Source: a virus
Virus record (IMG/VR): IMGVR_UViG_3300044568_003163
Location: 230,035 to 294,034 of that record
Reading direction: 5' to 3' (one strand)
DNA length: 64,000 bases
Below are positions 15,174-24,063 of the stretch, in pieces. How positions within the stretch are numbered: the stretch's first letter is position 1; each line of letters opens with the position of its first letter. The notes under the pieces are model-generated. The model did not search any database, was not told the origin of the DNA, and worked only from the letters and a program-made list of their open reading frames with translations. The translations under genes and the position numbers were made by a program.

Positions 15174-17087
15174 TTATCTGTTAAATCTTCTTCTTAATTC
15201 AGCTTCTACGGTTTCCATGTAATTAGCCGGAGTTTTATATTCTGCAGTTTCATTAACAATTGCTGGTGCAGCACCTTCATTTAATGGAGCATCAATTTTA
15301 ACTGATCTTAAATCTCTAGTAGCCCAGAAATCATCGATTTTATATTGATTATCTAAAACTTTTACTGAAGCTTGAGCCTTAATTGAATTTCTTTGAGATT
15401 CATTTAAGTTATTCCAAGAGTCTTTGTATTTAGCTGGCATATTAGTTAACCAATTTGTAACTGGTCTAAATGCAATAAATGCAGATTCATATAATCTTTC
15501 AGCATCAACTGAACCATAGAATTTGTTATTTTCAAAAACTGCAATAACTTCGTCTTTTTTCTCAGGAGTTAATGCATCAAATTGATTTCTCTTGTTTTCT
15601 GATAGGAAATTCAAGAAGTGTAATTTGTTAGCATCTACTGATTCATTAACAGTTTTTGCATTTTCTAAAATAGTATTTAATTTGTCGGTTAATGTCTTTT
15701 GGAAAGCATCTTCTTCATTACCTTCAATTTTATCTACGATAGTTCTTTTTGGATTTGAATGTAATACTAAGTTTTCGTCGATTGATTGAGTACCTTCTAA
15801 ACCAGTAACTTTACCTTCATTAATTTCTTTAACGATGTGATTAAGATAACCTGCAAGATTTTGTGTATTTTCTTTTAAGTACTCAGTATATTCAATGATT
15901 GATGATGTACCTTCAACAATATAATCGTTATGAGAAATTACATTATCTAATTGCTCATTCATATGTTGTTGATAAGCCCAACGTGAGTTAGATTCATTAG
16001 CAAGATATTTACTAAATTCAATATTTTGATCTGCCTTTTCTGCAACAACTTTAGTATATTCAATACCTCTATCGCTCATTTCAGCAACTAATTTAGTATA
16101 CTCAATTAAGTGGTCAACCGATTCAGAAAGTTTTTCTGAGTAGTTAATTCCTTGATTAGATTTTTCACCAACTAATTCTGCATAATTTTTAACTCTTTCA
16201 AGATTTTCAATGATATAATCATTATGAGAAATTAAGCCATCAACTGATTCTGCTAGTTTTTCAACATAAGAATTAATTTGATTAACTCTTTTTGCAGTTT
16301 CTTCGGTGTAACGTATCAATCCTTCATTAACAGATGAAGAATCTTTAGCTGATGATTCGGTTAAAGACTTTTTAAGATTTTCTACTTCGTTTTTAACATG
16401 TTTAGTATATTCGTTAAAATCTTCAACGGTAATGTATTTTTTAGGATCCATTTTGTCGTTTTTTGTTTCGTTTATTGGGTTTGGGGTTGGTTCTTCTTGT
16501 TGATAGATTAAAACAGGCATATCAGATTCGCTCAAATCAGACTCTATTTCATAGATCTGTGTTAATGAATCGTTGTCTAATCCAAAAGATTCGTTTACTC
16601 TTTTCAATTCGGCATTAGCAAATCCAGGATCTGCAACTAAATCGTAAGTAAACATTTTTTTAATTTTAACATGGCCATTAGATTCAACAACACCGGCAGC
16701 TCTAGAAGAAATATGAAGAGGTACACCAGCATCTACTAATGCCATTGCTTGTTTTCCAGCATCAGTATTAAGTAATCTGATTCTACCAGTAACTTTTTTG
16801 CTAGCTTTATCGTATTGAATGTCTTCAATAATATGTGAAGCATTCTTTAACGATATATCAAAAGATTTAGGGTGGTCAAGTTCTCCAAGAAGTTTATTAC
16901 CTTTAAGTTTTTCTTGTAAGTCTTGTATGTGTGGCATTAACTCAGCTTCATCGTAAATACGATTATTCTTGTTTCTAATGCCTATTTCGGTGAAAACACC
17001 TTCCAACACATATTTATCTCCATCCTTAGAAGATGTAAGATTTCCTTCCGATCTTTCTAATACAAGTAGATATTTATTATTGCTCAT
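15174..17087 (-). CDS. 21: Prohead protease (gp21) fused to a scaffold-like coiled-coil domain
   Basis: Residues 1-165 are a gp21-family (U9) serine protease that matures the prohead: GVFTEIGIRNKNNRIY, LLGELDHPKSFD (His at about 72), HISSRAAG (Ser at 127/128) and TYDLVADPGF. T4 gp21 is only about 212 residues; here some 470 more follow. That part is acidic, with many [LI]-x-E sites and a repeated heptad-like unit (IEYTKLVAEMSDRG, IEYTKVVAEKADQN, INYSEKLSESVDHL). This looks like a scaffold (gp22 role) fused to its protease. An in-frame ATG at 16449-16451 (MDPKKYITVEDF), just after a Pro-rich linker, could start a separate scaffold product, as Nu3 does inside lambda C. The C-terminal end has LNE and VNE sites. 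Confidence 0.88.
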   Translation of the reverse strand: MSNNKYLLVLERSEGNLTSSKDGDKYVLEGVFTEIGIRNKNNRIYDEAELMPHIQDLQEKLKGNKLLGELDHPKSFDISLKNASHIIEDIQYDKASKKVTGRIRLLNTDAGKQAMALVDAGVPLHISSRAAGVVESNGHVKIKKMFTYDLVADPGFANAELKRVNESFGLDNDSLTQIYEIESDLSESDMPVLIYQQEEPTPNPINETKNDKMDPKKYITVEDFNEYTKHVKNEVENLKKSLTESSAKDSSSVNEGLIRYTEETAKRVNQINSYVEKLAESVDGLISHNDYIIENLERVKNYAELVGEKSNQGINYSEKLSESVDHLIEYTKLVAEMSDRGIEYTKVVAEKADQNIEFSKYLANESNSRWAYQQHMNEQLDNVISHNDYIVEGTSSIIEYTEYLKENTQNLAGYLNHIVKEINEGKVTGLEGTQSIDENLVLHSNPKRTIVDKIEGNEEDAFQKTLTDKLNTILENAKTVNESVDANKLHFLNFLSENKRNQFDALTPEKKDEVIAVFENNKFYGSVDAERLYESAFIAFRPVTNWLTNMPAKYKDSWNNLNESQRNSIKAQASVKVLDNQYKIDDFWATRDLRSVKIDAPLNEGAAPAIVNETAEYKTPANYMETVEAELRRRFNR

Positions 17088-17100
17088 TATGGCTTCTATT

Positions 17101-17114
17101 TTTAGTTATATATC
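17101..17114 (-). promoter_or_regulatory. Late-promoter-like element upstream of the protease-scaffold gene
   Basis: Minus strand GATATATAACTAAA, 13 bases before the ATG, placed between the portal and protease genes. Confidence 0.58.
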
Positions 17115-17143
17115 AATGACGTTTGGAAACAATTGAAATTCAA

Positions 17144-18757
17144 TTACATTCCTGTTGCTTCGGCATCCTTTTTGGCTGCTTCTCTTCTTTCTACATCTTC
17201 GATGTCTTTTAGTTTCTTGTTAAGACGTAAATCGTCATTAGATAAACCTAAGAATCTTTGTATTAAGAATTCAGAAGCAAAGTATTTTACTTCGTTCATG
17301 TTTGCATCAGTATCAACAAGACCATCTTTCATCGAAGTTACGAAGTCTAATCTTTTCTGTAAGATTTCAATTTCTTTCATCTCTTCAAAGATGTTCATTG
17401 TGTTATATTTTACACCGATTTGGGCTTTAAACGCATCGTCTTCTTTTATTTCAGGAAAGTCTAAACACATTTGAATCCAAAGTGGTTTTGTAAGTATTTC
17501 TTGGAAAACTGAACGTAAACGAGTAACAAAACGTCCAAATTTAATCTCGTCTCTAGTCATACCCTCGGCATTCATTTCCCATGAAGGTGGGGATTCCATA
17601 TCAAAACGGGAAAGTGGAATTTTAGATACTTTAATTAATTTCTCTCTGAAGTATTTAAGAGCATCAGTATCTGAAAGGTCTGGACCATCGTTTCCAATAG
17701 TCTCTATTGTAGGTTCACCAGCATCACCTGATGGCAACCAATATTCTTTGTTAAATGGCATCATTGCTTTACCATTAACTTTTAATTCACCAGATTCAGT
17801 ATCAAAATCTATTTGCTCTCGGTAGTTTTGCATTAAAACTCCAAGAGATTGTTTTGCTCTAGTTTTTGATTTACCACCAACCGGAATTACAAATTTAGTT
17901 TTAAACGAAGCATTAACAGTAGCCCAAATAACTCTTGAGTGTTCCATAATTCTAAGTAAGTTAAAAGAACGAATAAGTCTTTCAACATAAGAAACTCGAT
18001 TTACAGTATTAACGTTAGCATAAGAGATGTAAATAACTTGAGAATCATAAACAACTCTTTCCTTATTTGGCATACCTTTAAATTGTTTCCAAATTTTCTT
18101 ACCTTCTTTATCGATTCCAGGTTCAAGATTTATTGGATCTAATTCTTTAAATCCTATAATTCTTGATTGTTCTTTGTCGTAAATTATCTCAAATGCAAGA
18201 TAACCATCAACTAACCATTTTCTAAAGTAAGACCAAGCGGCAATATCATTATTGAATCCAAAGTATTGATAGATTCTTTTAAAATTAGTATCTAAAGCGA
18301 TTTTAACTGCTTCTAATGTTGTAGGTTCTAATGTATCATCATCAAAAGATAATGGCATACAAAAGTAATTTTTATCATCATAAACTACACATTCATCACA
18401 AAGAGTATCAAGAATATCTTCTATCTCATCTTGGATAGCGAATTTTCTAAGGTCTTCTCTTTTCTTAGGATATGATTTATCAAAGATGGAAATTGATTTA
18501 CGAAGATTGATATCGGTCATCGATAGATTAGCGAAAAGTGCATAATCATCGTATTCTCCTCCAGCAACATTTCTCGGATCAAGTCTCCAACCATATTGGT
18601 CTTCGTTGATACCGATAGCTTTGGAATTCTTCAGCACCATATCATCATACATCATTCCAAAGGAAGATAATGATTTAAGTGCTTTGCTGACGATATTTCT
18701 CGAAGCCGGTGTTGGTTTACCGTTTGAGGTTTCGTCTCTATTTACAAATCCTGGCAT
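17144..18757 (-). CDS. 20: Portal protein (gp20)
   Basis: Dodecameric vertex ring through which DNA is packaged and which starts head assembly. Length 537 (T4 gp20: 524). Recognised from overall gp20-family character: YGWRLDPRNVAGGEYDDY near the N-terminus, CDECVVYDDKNYFCM, FRKWLVDGYLAFEIIYD (wing/clip region), FKTKFVIPVGGKSKTRAKQ, YREQIDFDTESGELKV, EYWLPSGDAGEPTIETIGNDGPDLSDTDAL, and FREKLIKVSKIPLSRF. Its position immediately before gp21 and gp23 is the T4 gene order. A late-promoter-like element lies at 18775-18789. Confidence 0.92.
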   Translation of the reverse strand: MPGFVNRDETSNGKPTPASRNIVSKALKSLSSFGMMYDDMVLKNSKAIGINEDQYGWRLDPRNVAGGEYDDYALFANLSMTDINLRKSISIFDKSYPKKREDLRKFAIQDEIEDILDTLCDECVVYDDKNYFCMPLSFDDDTLEPTTLEAVKIALDTNFKRIYQYFGFNNDIAAWSYFRKWLVDGYLAFEIIYDKEQSRIIGFKELDPINLEPGIDKEGKKIWKQFKGMPNKERVVYDSQVIYISYANVNTVNRVSYVERLIRSFNLLRIMEHSRVIWATVNASFKTKFVIPVGGKSKTRAKQSLGVLMQNYREQIDFDTESGELKVNGKAMMPFNKEYWLPSGDAGEPTIETIGNDGPDLSDTDALKYFREKLIKVSKIPLSRFDMESPPSWEMNAEGMTRDEIKFGRFVTRLRSVFQEILTKPLWIQMCLDFPEIKEDDAFKAQIGVKYNTMNIFEEMKEIEILQKRLDFVTSMKDGLVDTDANMNEVKYFASEFLIQRFLGLSNDDLRLNKKLKDIEDVERREAAKKDAEATGM

Positions 18758-18774
18758 AAGTTTATTATTATGGG

Positions 18775-18789
18775 TTTAAGTATATATTC
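18775..18789 (-). promoter_or_regulatory. Late-promoter-like element upstream of the portal gene
   Basis: Minus strand GAATATATACTTAAA, 17 bases before the portal ATG; one base different from the main consensus. Confidence 0.5.
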
Positions 18790-18801
18790 GTGTTGAAATG
18801 A

Positions 18802-19545
18802 TTACTTTATAAATTTGAATTTATTACTACTTTTTGATTTTTCTCTAGTAATTTTAACTTCGGATACGTTAGATTTTTGATATATGATATATTTCTTATA
18901 GTCTTCGTAAATACTATTTAAACTTGTCCCAGCAGCATTTATCCTAAGTTCTGGAAAAATTCTAGGCTGATCTAATTTTATTGCTTTATCCCAATCTTCG
19001 TAACAAACGCAAACTTTTGGTGAGAGTACTCTAGATGGTATATATTGTCTTAAGGCAAAAGATAACCCAAACTGATCTAAAGCTACTTTTAATTGATATA
19101 AATCTAACATAACTGGACCTTGTTCTTTAGCATTAAAAGATTTACCCTTTATGTTTTTTTCGTAACTAGATTTGTATAAATGCCTAATCTTTTCTACAAT
19201 ATATTTTCTAGCAGCTGGAGGATACCAACTAATGTTAAGGCCTACCATTAGTTTTCCTTTATTTGCTTGAACCATACCTAAACATAAAACAATAGGATGT
19301 TTATCCCAATAATCTAATGTAGTTTTTCCTTTAGCATCGTATTTAAAAATATAAATCTTACCAGGTTGAAAATTAGGGTCTCGGTCTACTTGTACTCGAG
19401 TACTCTTTTTATTATTAGATTCATCAAGAAACCATTGATATGCTGCCTTAGAATCTAAAACCGTCTTTGGTTCTTCTGAACCCATTTTAGATTGAAGGTT
19501 CAGTAACTTAATAATGTCTTGTAAAAAATCTAAAACTAAGCTCAT
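18802..19545 (-). CDS. Conserved phage structural-region protein with PGKIYIFKYDAKGKTTLDYWD motif (247 aa)
   Basis: The central part (about residues 60-125: GKIYIFKYDAKGKTTLDYWD, HPIVLCLGM, GLNISWYPPAARKYIVEKI) matches a conserved protein I associate with T4-like phages from marine and Bacteroidetes hosts, usually beside neck or head genes. Its role is not known to me. The C-terminus is basic (ITREKSKSSNKFKFIK). Translation is coupled to gp4: the gp4 stop overlaps this start in an ATGA arrangement at 19542-19545. It lies directly upstream of portal. Confidence 0.6.
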   Translation of the reverse strand: MSLVLDFLQDIIKLLNLQSKMGSEEPKTVLDSKAAYQWFLDESNNKKSTRVQVDRDPNFQPGKIYIFKYDAKGKTTLDYWDKHPIVLCLGMVQANKGKLMVGLNISWYPPAARKYIVEKIRHLYKSSYEKNIKGKSFNAKEQGPVMLDLYQLKVALDQFGLSFALRQYIPSRVLSPKVCVCYEDWDKAIKLDQPRIFPELRINAAGTSLNSIYEDYKKYIIYQKSNVSEVKITREKSKSSNKFKFIK

Positions 19546-20018
19546 GATTTACCGGCAAAAAAATCTTCCGTAACATACATAAATTTCCAACCTCTAGCTT
19601 TAGAATAGGCTTCAGCGGCATTCTTTTTACTTAGATTAGTAATCCAAGTTTCGTAACTCCATTTATAGGAATTTAATGCCTTAGCGGTTTTTCTAATAGG
19701 TAAAGTTGGCTTTAGTAATTGAGATTTTGGTTTAATTTCTACGATGATAATTTCACCACTAGAAAGCCTCAATATGTAGTCAGGGAAGTATTTATGATAT
19801 TTGTTGTCCAATGGAAGGAAATAAGGTATCGAAAAAGATTCCGAAGACCAACTAAGTATCTCCGGATTTCTTTCACAATATAGACAAAATTTCTTTTCCC
19901 AAGAAGATCGGTATATGATAGGACCACTTCCTGAATATTTCTTGCATTCATTAATAGGAAAATATCCTTGAATAAACCCTGATTTTTTAGAAGGTTTATT
20001 ACCTTTTATTGAATGCAT
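19542..20018 (-). CDS. 4: Head completion protein / TnsA-like nuclease (gp4)
   Basis: T4 gp4 (also called gp50/gp65 region head completion) is needed to finish heads after packaging and resembles TnsA-type endonucleases. Diagnostic sequence: YRSSWEKKFCLYCERNPEILSW (about residues 36-57), SIPYFLPLDNKYHKYFPDYIL, and IIIVEIKPKSQ. The E...D...E-x-K arrangement (SWEKKF, FPDY, VEIKP) is the nuclease site. Length 158 compares with 150 in T4. Followed by portal-region genes and preceded by three capsid-targeted genes. Confidence 0.85.
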   Translation of the reverse strand: MHSIKGNKPSKKSGFIQGYFPINECKKYSGSGPIIYRSSWEKKFCLYCERNPEILSWSSESFSIPYFLPLDNKYHKYFPDYILRLSSGEIIIVEIKPKSQLLKPTLPIRKTAKALNSYKWSYETWITNLSKKNAAEAYSKARGWKFMYVTEDFFAGKS

Positions 20019-20026
20019 ATTTTAAT

Positions 20027-20770
20027 TTAGAATTTAGATTTAGCAGTAAACCAATAGATTTCAAAGCCTCCGTATTTCTCTCCCATACATAATACATTCA
20101 TTGTCGAATCAAAAGTTATATAATCATCTGCTTCTGCCTTTGGGAAATCCTTGATTTCCGCACCTCTAAATTTAGATTTCAACGCTTTATATGTGTCATA
20201 TAAATCATCGTCAAAATTTTCATCGAGACCAAATACATCTTTTGGTTCGGCTCCTAAATGTTTACATATTTCTCTTACTAATTCCTGTAACGGTTTGTCA
20301 TCACCTTTCTCATCAATATAAGTTTGAGCATCGAATTCTCCACTTAATTCAGCGATGGCTTTAGCAACACTTAGTTTACCTTCGTTAATCGTAGAAGAAC
20401 TAGAAGTTCTTACTAATCTACGAGAGTTTTTTTTAGAGGTAGAAACACCTTCTAAAACTTGTACAAAACCACCTTTAGCAATAACATCAGCAATTTCAAC
20501 ATCGGTCATCTGAACGTCATTAGCTTTGTCTTCACCATTAAATAAGTGAACTCCATCGGTTACACCTGCATAGTACATGTCAGTGTTAACGTTTCCATCT
20601 ACTGTGATAACATATTCTTTACCAGGTAACAATTCAGAAACTGAAGTTAAAGCTGGACCAGTTGGATCTTGTCCTGTAGTATTTTGTGGGTTGAATCCAT
20701 CAGCATCAGTAGCCTCCTGAATCTTGTAATGTTCGTTTACGAACTCGTCAAATGATAATAATTTTTTCAT
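20027..20770 (-). CDS. Predicted internal head (capsid-targeted) protein, two modules (247 aa)
   Basis: Leader MKKLLSFDEFVNEHYKIQEA (sites VNE and IQE). Residues about 41-103 form a small module (LLPGKEYVITVDGN ... TDGVHLFNGEDKA ... MTDVEIADVIAKGGF) that recurs at the C-terminus of the protein at 22371-24035. The C-terminal third, ending GGFEIYWFTAKSKF, is similar to the end of the next gene upstream (20796-21203, ending YFFTAKSKFIK). A second gp21-type site, INE, precedes the C-terminal domain (SSTINEGKLS), so the modules may be released separately. Function unknown. Confidence 0.68.
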   Translation of the reverse strand: MKKLLSFDEFVNEHYKIQEATDADGFNPQNTTGQDPTGPALTSVSELLPGKEYVITVDGNVNTDMYYAGVTDGVHLFNGEDKANDVQMTDVEIADVIAKGGFVQVLEGVSTSKKNSRRLVRTSSSSTINEGKLSVAKAIAELSGEFDAQTYIDEKGDDKPLQELVREICKHLGAEPKDVFGLDENFDDDLYDTYKALKSKFRGAEIKDFPKAEADDYITFDSTMNVLCMGEKYGGFEIYWFTAKSKF

Positions 20771-20795
20771 TTTTAATTTATTGTTGTTTTTATTT

Positions 20796-21203
20796 TTATT
20801 TGATAAATTTAGATTTAGCAGTAAAGAAATAACTAATCATTCCATTATCTTCTGCTCTAACTACATTAGATTTTGTAAAATGATTTAAGTCTTCTCCCAT
20901 ACTGAAATCATTACTTGCAATAGATTTTGTTTCCGGAGTCATTCCGTTATATTCACTATCGATTTCATCAAAAAGCTGAACAAGATCGTCTTCCATTTCT
21001 TCTGAGCTTACCATAAAAATTTCAGTTGGTTTTGCTTTAAGAGCTTTAATTATTAAGTCGTATCCGTGATATTCACCTTCTATCTCTGTTATGTTCGGTA
21101 AATCTCTTGATTTTATAGCATCTTTGAAGAATGTTTCTTCATTTAGTGAGTTTAATTTGCTTGATTCATTTATAAATTCAGCAAAAGATAGTAAATTTTT
21201 CAT
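20796..21203 (-). CDS. Predicted internal head (capsid-targeted) protein, paralogue of the downstream gene (135 aa)
   Basis: Leader MKNLLSFAEFINES with possible cuts after INE and, further on, LNE (NSLNEETFF). The remainder is related to the C-terminal domain of the neighbouring 247-aa protein: both have the pattern A-x-P-x-[DE]-[VI]-F, a D-D-L segment and end in [WF]FTAKSKF. The pair therefore looks like a duplication in which one copy carries an extra module. No known family. Confidence 0.66.
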   Translation of the reverse strand: MKNLLSFAEFINESSKLNSLNEETFFKDAIKSRDLPNITEIEGEYHGYDLIIKALKAKPTEIFMVSSEEMEDDLVQLFDEIDSEYNGMTPETKSIASNDFSMGEDLNHFTKSNVVRAEDNGMISYFFTAKSKFIK

Positions 21204-21224
21204 TTGTTGTTTTTGTTTTTATAT

Positions 21225-21749
21225 TTATCCAATGTATGTTGGGTAACTTCCTCCAGATGCAGAATCCGTAGTGTTTCGATACCCTTTAACTTTTGGATTA
21301 GAATCTGCAGCAGATACAGGATTTAATGTACCAGTACCAACCATTTCCGCTTCTTCAACTTCTTCTCCTTCTTTTTTCTTAGGAGGATTTTCTTCTAATT
21401 CCTTTTTTAATTCCTTTTGAGCAACTACAGCTTCTGGATTTTGAATCTTTTCAGCTTTATCTCTGATTTTATTCATTTCTTCTTGACTTAATTCATCCTT
21501 AAGAATAAAAGTAGAAGGCTTTTCATTAGTAAATATTTTACTTCGGAAATAATCAAATACAAAAACTAATTTGTCTTGATCGTATACATTAAAAGTTTTA
21601 GAAAATGCGTCTTGTTCAAATCTATATTTTTCTAGATTTTCTATTTTCCATGCAGACCACCATTCTGGAGTCATAGCATATACTCGATTTAGATTAGATA
21701 GGCTAACGGATTCATTAACAAAATCTGCAAATTTTAAAAGACGATTCAT
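21225..21749 (-). CDS. Predicted internal head (capsid-targeted) protein (174 aa)
   Basis: The ORF is open to 21803, but the ATG at 21747-21749 is the real start because it yields the shared leader MNRLLKFADFVNES and avoids overlap with the sigma-factor gene. The first half is alpha/beta (YAMTPEWWSAWKIENL, LVFVFDYFRSKIF). The second half is a charged coiled coil with KAEKIQNPEAVVAQKEL, a stretch that recurs in the cargo gene at 42215-42784, followed by a Gly/Ser-rich end GGSYPTYIG. No known family. Confidence 0.66.
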   Translation of the reverse strand: MNRLLKFADFVNESVSLSNLNRVYAMTPEWWSAWKIENLEKYRFEQDAFSKTFNVYDQDKLVFVFDYFRSKIFTNEKPSTFILKDELSQEEMNKIRDKAEKIQNPEAVVAQKELKKELEENPPKKKEGEEVEEAEMVGTGTLNPVSAADSNPKVKGYRNTTDSASGGSYPTYIG

Positions 21750-21762
21750 TTTGTTTATTATT

Positions 21763-22122
21763 TTAAACGGAATAAATACCTTCAGAATCACCATTACCTC
21801 CACTTAGAGAAATAGTTCCTTTGTATTTTCCTGGATGTAATTTATTCCATCCTTTTGCATATCCATTTTTTGCTATTTGAGTAAAATATGAAAATGCGTT
21901 TTTTGTTTTTTCTGGCTTAAATGATTTCCAGTATTTAAACAAATCCAAAAGGGCAAAAGCTATACAATCTTCTCTGTCCATCGGATCTTCATACGTTAAT
22001 CGTGTATTAGCTCGATAGGCAATTAAGATCAGCATTTCTTCTGCCTTCTTGGTTAATTTTTCTTGTTTTAAGGAAATGCATATTTCCTCGTAGAGTTCTT
22101 TTGGTTTTACGTAAATTGACAT
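21763..22122 (-). CDS. 55: Late-transcription sigma factor, gp55-like (119 aa)
   Basis: T4 gp55 is a small sigma-like protein that directs host RNA polymerase to late promoters. Residues about 48-95 here look like sigma region 2: DPMDREDCIAFALLDLFKYW, SFKPEKTKNAFSYFTQIAKNGYAKGW. T4 gp55 has the equivalent ...[24 protein letters not shown]. Upstream is a helical segment (KAEEMLILIAYRANTRL) like the T4 N-terminus. It is shorter than T4 gp55 (185) and ends soon after region 2. The repeated GATATATA-type elements in this window would be its natural targets. It is embedded among head-cargo genes. Confidence 0.75.
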   Translation of the reverse strand: MSIYVKPKELYEEICISLKQEKLTKKAEEMLILIAYRANTRLTYEDPMDREDCIAFALLDLFKYWKSFKPEKTKNAFSYFTQIAKNGYAKGWNKLHPGKYKGTISLSGGNGDSEGIYSV

Positions 22123-22134
22123 TGATTTGAGGTT

Positions 22135-22356
22135 TTAAAATTTAACGTCTAAAAACTTTCTTTCAATTAACTCCTTTTTACCTGTCGGAAGAACGATTTC
22201 AACTTTATCAGAATTTCCACTTTTAGTGTATTGTAAAGCATTAACTTTAACCACATCTCCTTTTTTATAATTTTTAAAAGGAGATGTAATCGAAGCGTTT
22301 ACGTATTCATCTGATTTTGATTCATTCAACCATTCATCAAATGTAGATAGTTTCAT
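22135..22356 (-). CDS. Predicted internal head (capsid-targeted) small beta-barrel protein (73 aa)
   Basis: Start taken at ATG 22354-22356, which gives the shared leader MKLSTFDEWLNESKSDE (cut expected after LNE) and removes the overlap with the upstream gene. The mature 60 residues read like an SH3-type barrel (YKKGDVVKVNALQYT, DKVEIVLPTGKKELI, FLDVKF). Possible nucleic-acid or protein binding; no family named. Confidence 0.62.
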   Translation of the reverse strand: MKLSTFDEWLNESKSDEYVNASITSPFKNYKKGDVVKVNALQYTKSGNSDKVEIVLPTGKKELIERKFLDVKF

Positions 22357-22370
22357 ATTAGAATATGTTT

Positions 22371-24035
22371 TTAGCAGCAAGTGATTTGTCCGCTTTTAAT
22401 TAAGTCGGTCACCTCTATCTCAGTCATATGCAAAGGTTGTGCATTAGTTTCAAGATCTTTCTGATTGAATATATAAGCTCCACCAGTTTCACCTACAAAT
22501 ATGTAACCTGCAACACCTTTAACGGTATATTCTTTACCTGCGGTTAAATCAGTAATTGATTGTACTGGAATATTTCCAGGAACTGCAGTTTCTCCAGCTT
22601 TAGGTAAGAAAGGAGTTTCAACACCTTCAACAACTTCTCCTTTTAATTTAGCAAGAATTACGTTTTGTTCTTTGATTTGTGATTCTAATAAAGATTTTGC
22701 TTGATCGATAAACTCAGATTTCCCTAAAGTTCTTTCTGCAGCATCAATATCCGCAAGTTTTTCGATGATAAATTTGATTCTACCTTCAACTTTTCCAAGT
22801 TCAGCATTTTTTCTAGAGATTTCAGCCTTTTCGTTTTCAACTAAATGAGATAATGATTCAGTTATATCGTAGTTCATAAAATCTTTTACCATTTCAACTG
22901 CTTCATTAGCAGAAGAAGCTTCAACAAGAGAATTTTCTTTCATTCCTTTGTTTATCTTTTGTACAAATACTCTATCTTCAACATTGAAGATAGAAACTGA
23001 AAGACCTTCAAAAACTGAAGATGATACTTTATAACCAAAGTCAAGTTCTTTAACTTTAGCACCTTCATTTACTGCTCTTTGAATAAGAGCAAGTTTATCT
23101 TGCTCATTAAATCTAACAAATCCAGAAGTAACTAATTGAGTAGCAAGTGAAGTAGATTCAACAAGTTTACCATTAAGAGTAACTTTAGGTTGTTCACCAA
23201 ATGTAATATCTAATACTGAGTTAGGATTAGGGTACATTCTCATTTGATTATCTCCAAATTTAGCAGATTCAGTAATCTTAACTAAAGAATTAAAATCGTT
23301 ATTACCAGCAAAAGCAGATTCAGAAATTGTATTTCCTTTAATTTCTAAGAATTTACCAGAAGAGTAAAAAGCAAAAGTATTTTCATCAATAGTTTCGATT
23401 GGTGAATATATTTTTTGAACTTTAAAATTAGGGTTTTGTCCATTTACTGCACCTTTTTGTGCTGAACAATACTCATAAAGTCTTTTAACAATAGGAATCC
23501 AAACTTCAGTTTCTAAACCTTCAACTACAGCAAATGTAGGATTTTCAGCATTAGAAGCTTCTCTAAGAGAATTAATTGCTTTTGTGTAATAAGCTTTGTT
23601 TCTATCTAATTCTAAGTCTCTAATTATAGACTCAATAAGAATATAAGTTTGATTAGCTTTGATAAATTCTTGACCTTCAGTGATGAAAGTTTTGATTTGT
23701 GGCATCCAAGAATAAGCATTTAATTCTTTGATCGCTGACTCAAGAATAGCAATTCTACCTAAAAGGTAAGAATCTGCGATTTGAGTTTTAGCTTCCGATA
23801 AAGTTGAAGCAGTAGCAATATGTTTAGCTCTGTTTTGTTCAACACCTTTACCGATTAATTCAGCATAAGCATCTTTAGCAGAAACCGAACCTTCAGCAAT
23901 TTCTAATGAAGCTATGTTACCGTAGTGTCTTTCAACAATCAATTTCGATGTATTGTTTCTGTCGATACTTTCAAGTAATTCAGAGAATTTAGCTTTAAGA
24001 GATGCAGAATCAAAGGTAGTTTTTAATTTTGACAT
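22371..24035 (-). CDS. Large head-region protein with C-terminal shared module (554 aa)
   Basis: Start chosen at ATG 24033-24035 (MSKLKTTFDSASL), since the ORF to 24098 would overlap the upstream gene. Mostly helical and acidic with many [LI]-x-E sites, a glutamine-poor central beta section (KVTLNGKLVESTSLATQL) and a coiled coil (KAEISRKNAELGKVEGRIKF). The last 64 residues (GKEYTVKGVAGYIFVGETGG ... MTEIEVTDLIKSGQ) are homologous to a module in the 247-aa cargo protein. The N-terminus KAKFSELLES is only distantly leader-like. Likely a core or internal head protein; no family recognised. Confidence 0.6.
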   Translation of the reverse strand: MSKLKTTFDSASLKAKFSELLESIDRNNTSKLIVERHYGNIASLEIAEGSVSAKDAYAELIGKGVEQNRAKHIATASTLSEAKTQIADSYLLGRIAILESAIKELNAYSWMPQIKTFITEGQEFIKANQTYILIESIIRDLELDRNKAYYTKAINSLREASNAENPTFAVVEGLETEVWIPIVKRLYEYCSAQKGAVNGQNPNFKVQKIYSPIETIDENTFAFYSSGKFLEIKGNTISESAFAGNNDFNSLVKITESAKFGDNQMRMYPNPNSVLDITFGEQPKVTLNGKLVESTSLATQLVTSGFVRFNEQDKLALIQRAVNEGAKVKELDFGYKVSSSVFEGLSVSIFNVEDRVFVQKINKGMKENSLVEASSANEAVEMVKDFMNYDITESLSHLVENEKAEISRKNAELGKVEGRIKFIIEKLADIDAAERTLGKSEFIDQAKSLLESQIKEQNVILAKLKGEVVEGVETPFLPKAGETAVPGNIPVQSITDLTAGKEYTVKGVAGYIFVGETGGAYIFNQKDLETNAQPLHMTEIEVTDLIKSGQITCC

Positions 24036-24063
24036 GTTTTTATATTGGTTTTTTTGTATTTTA

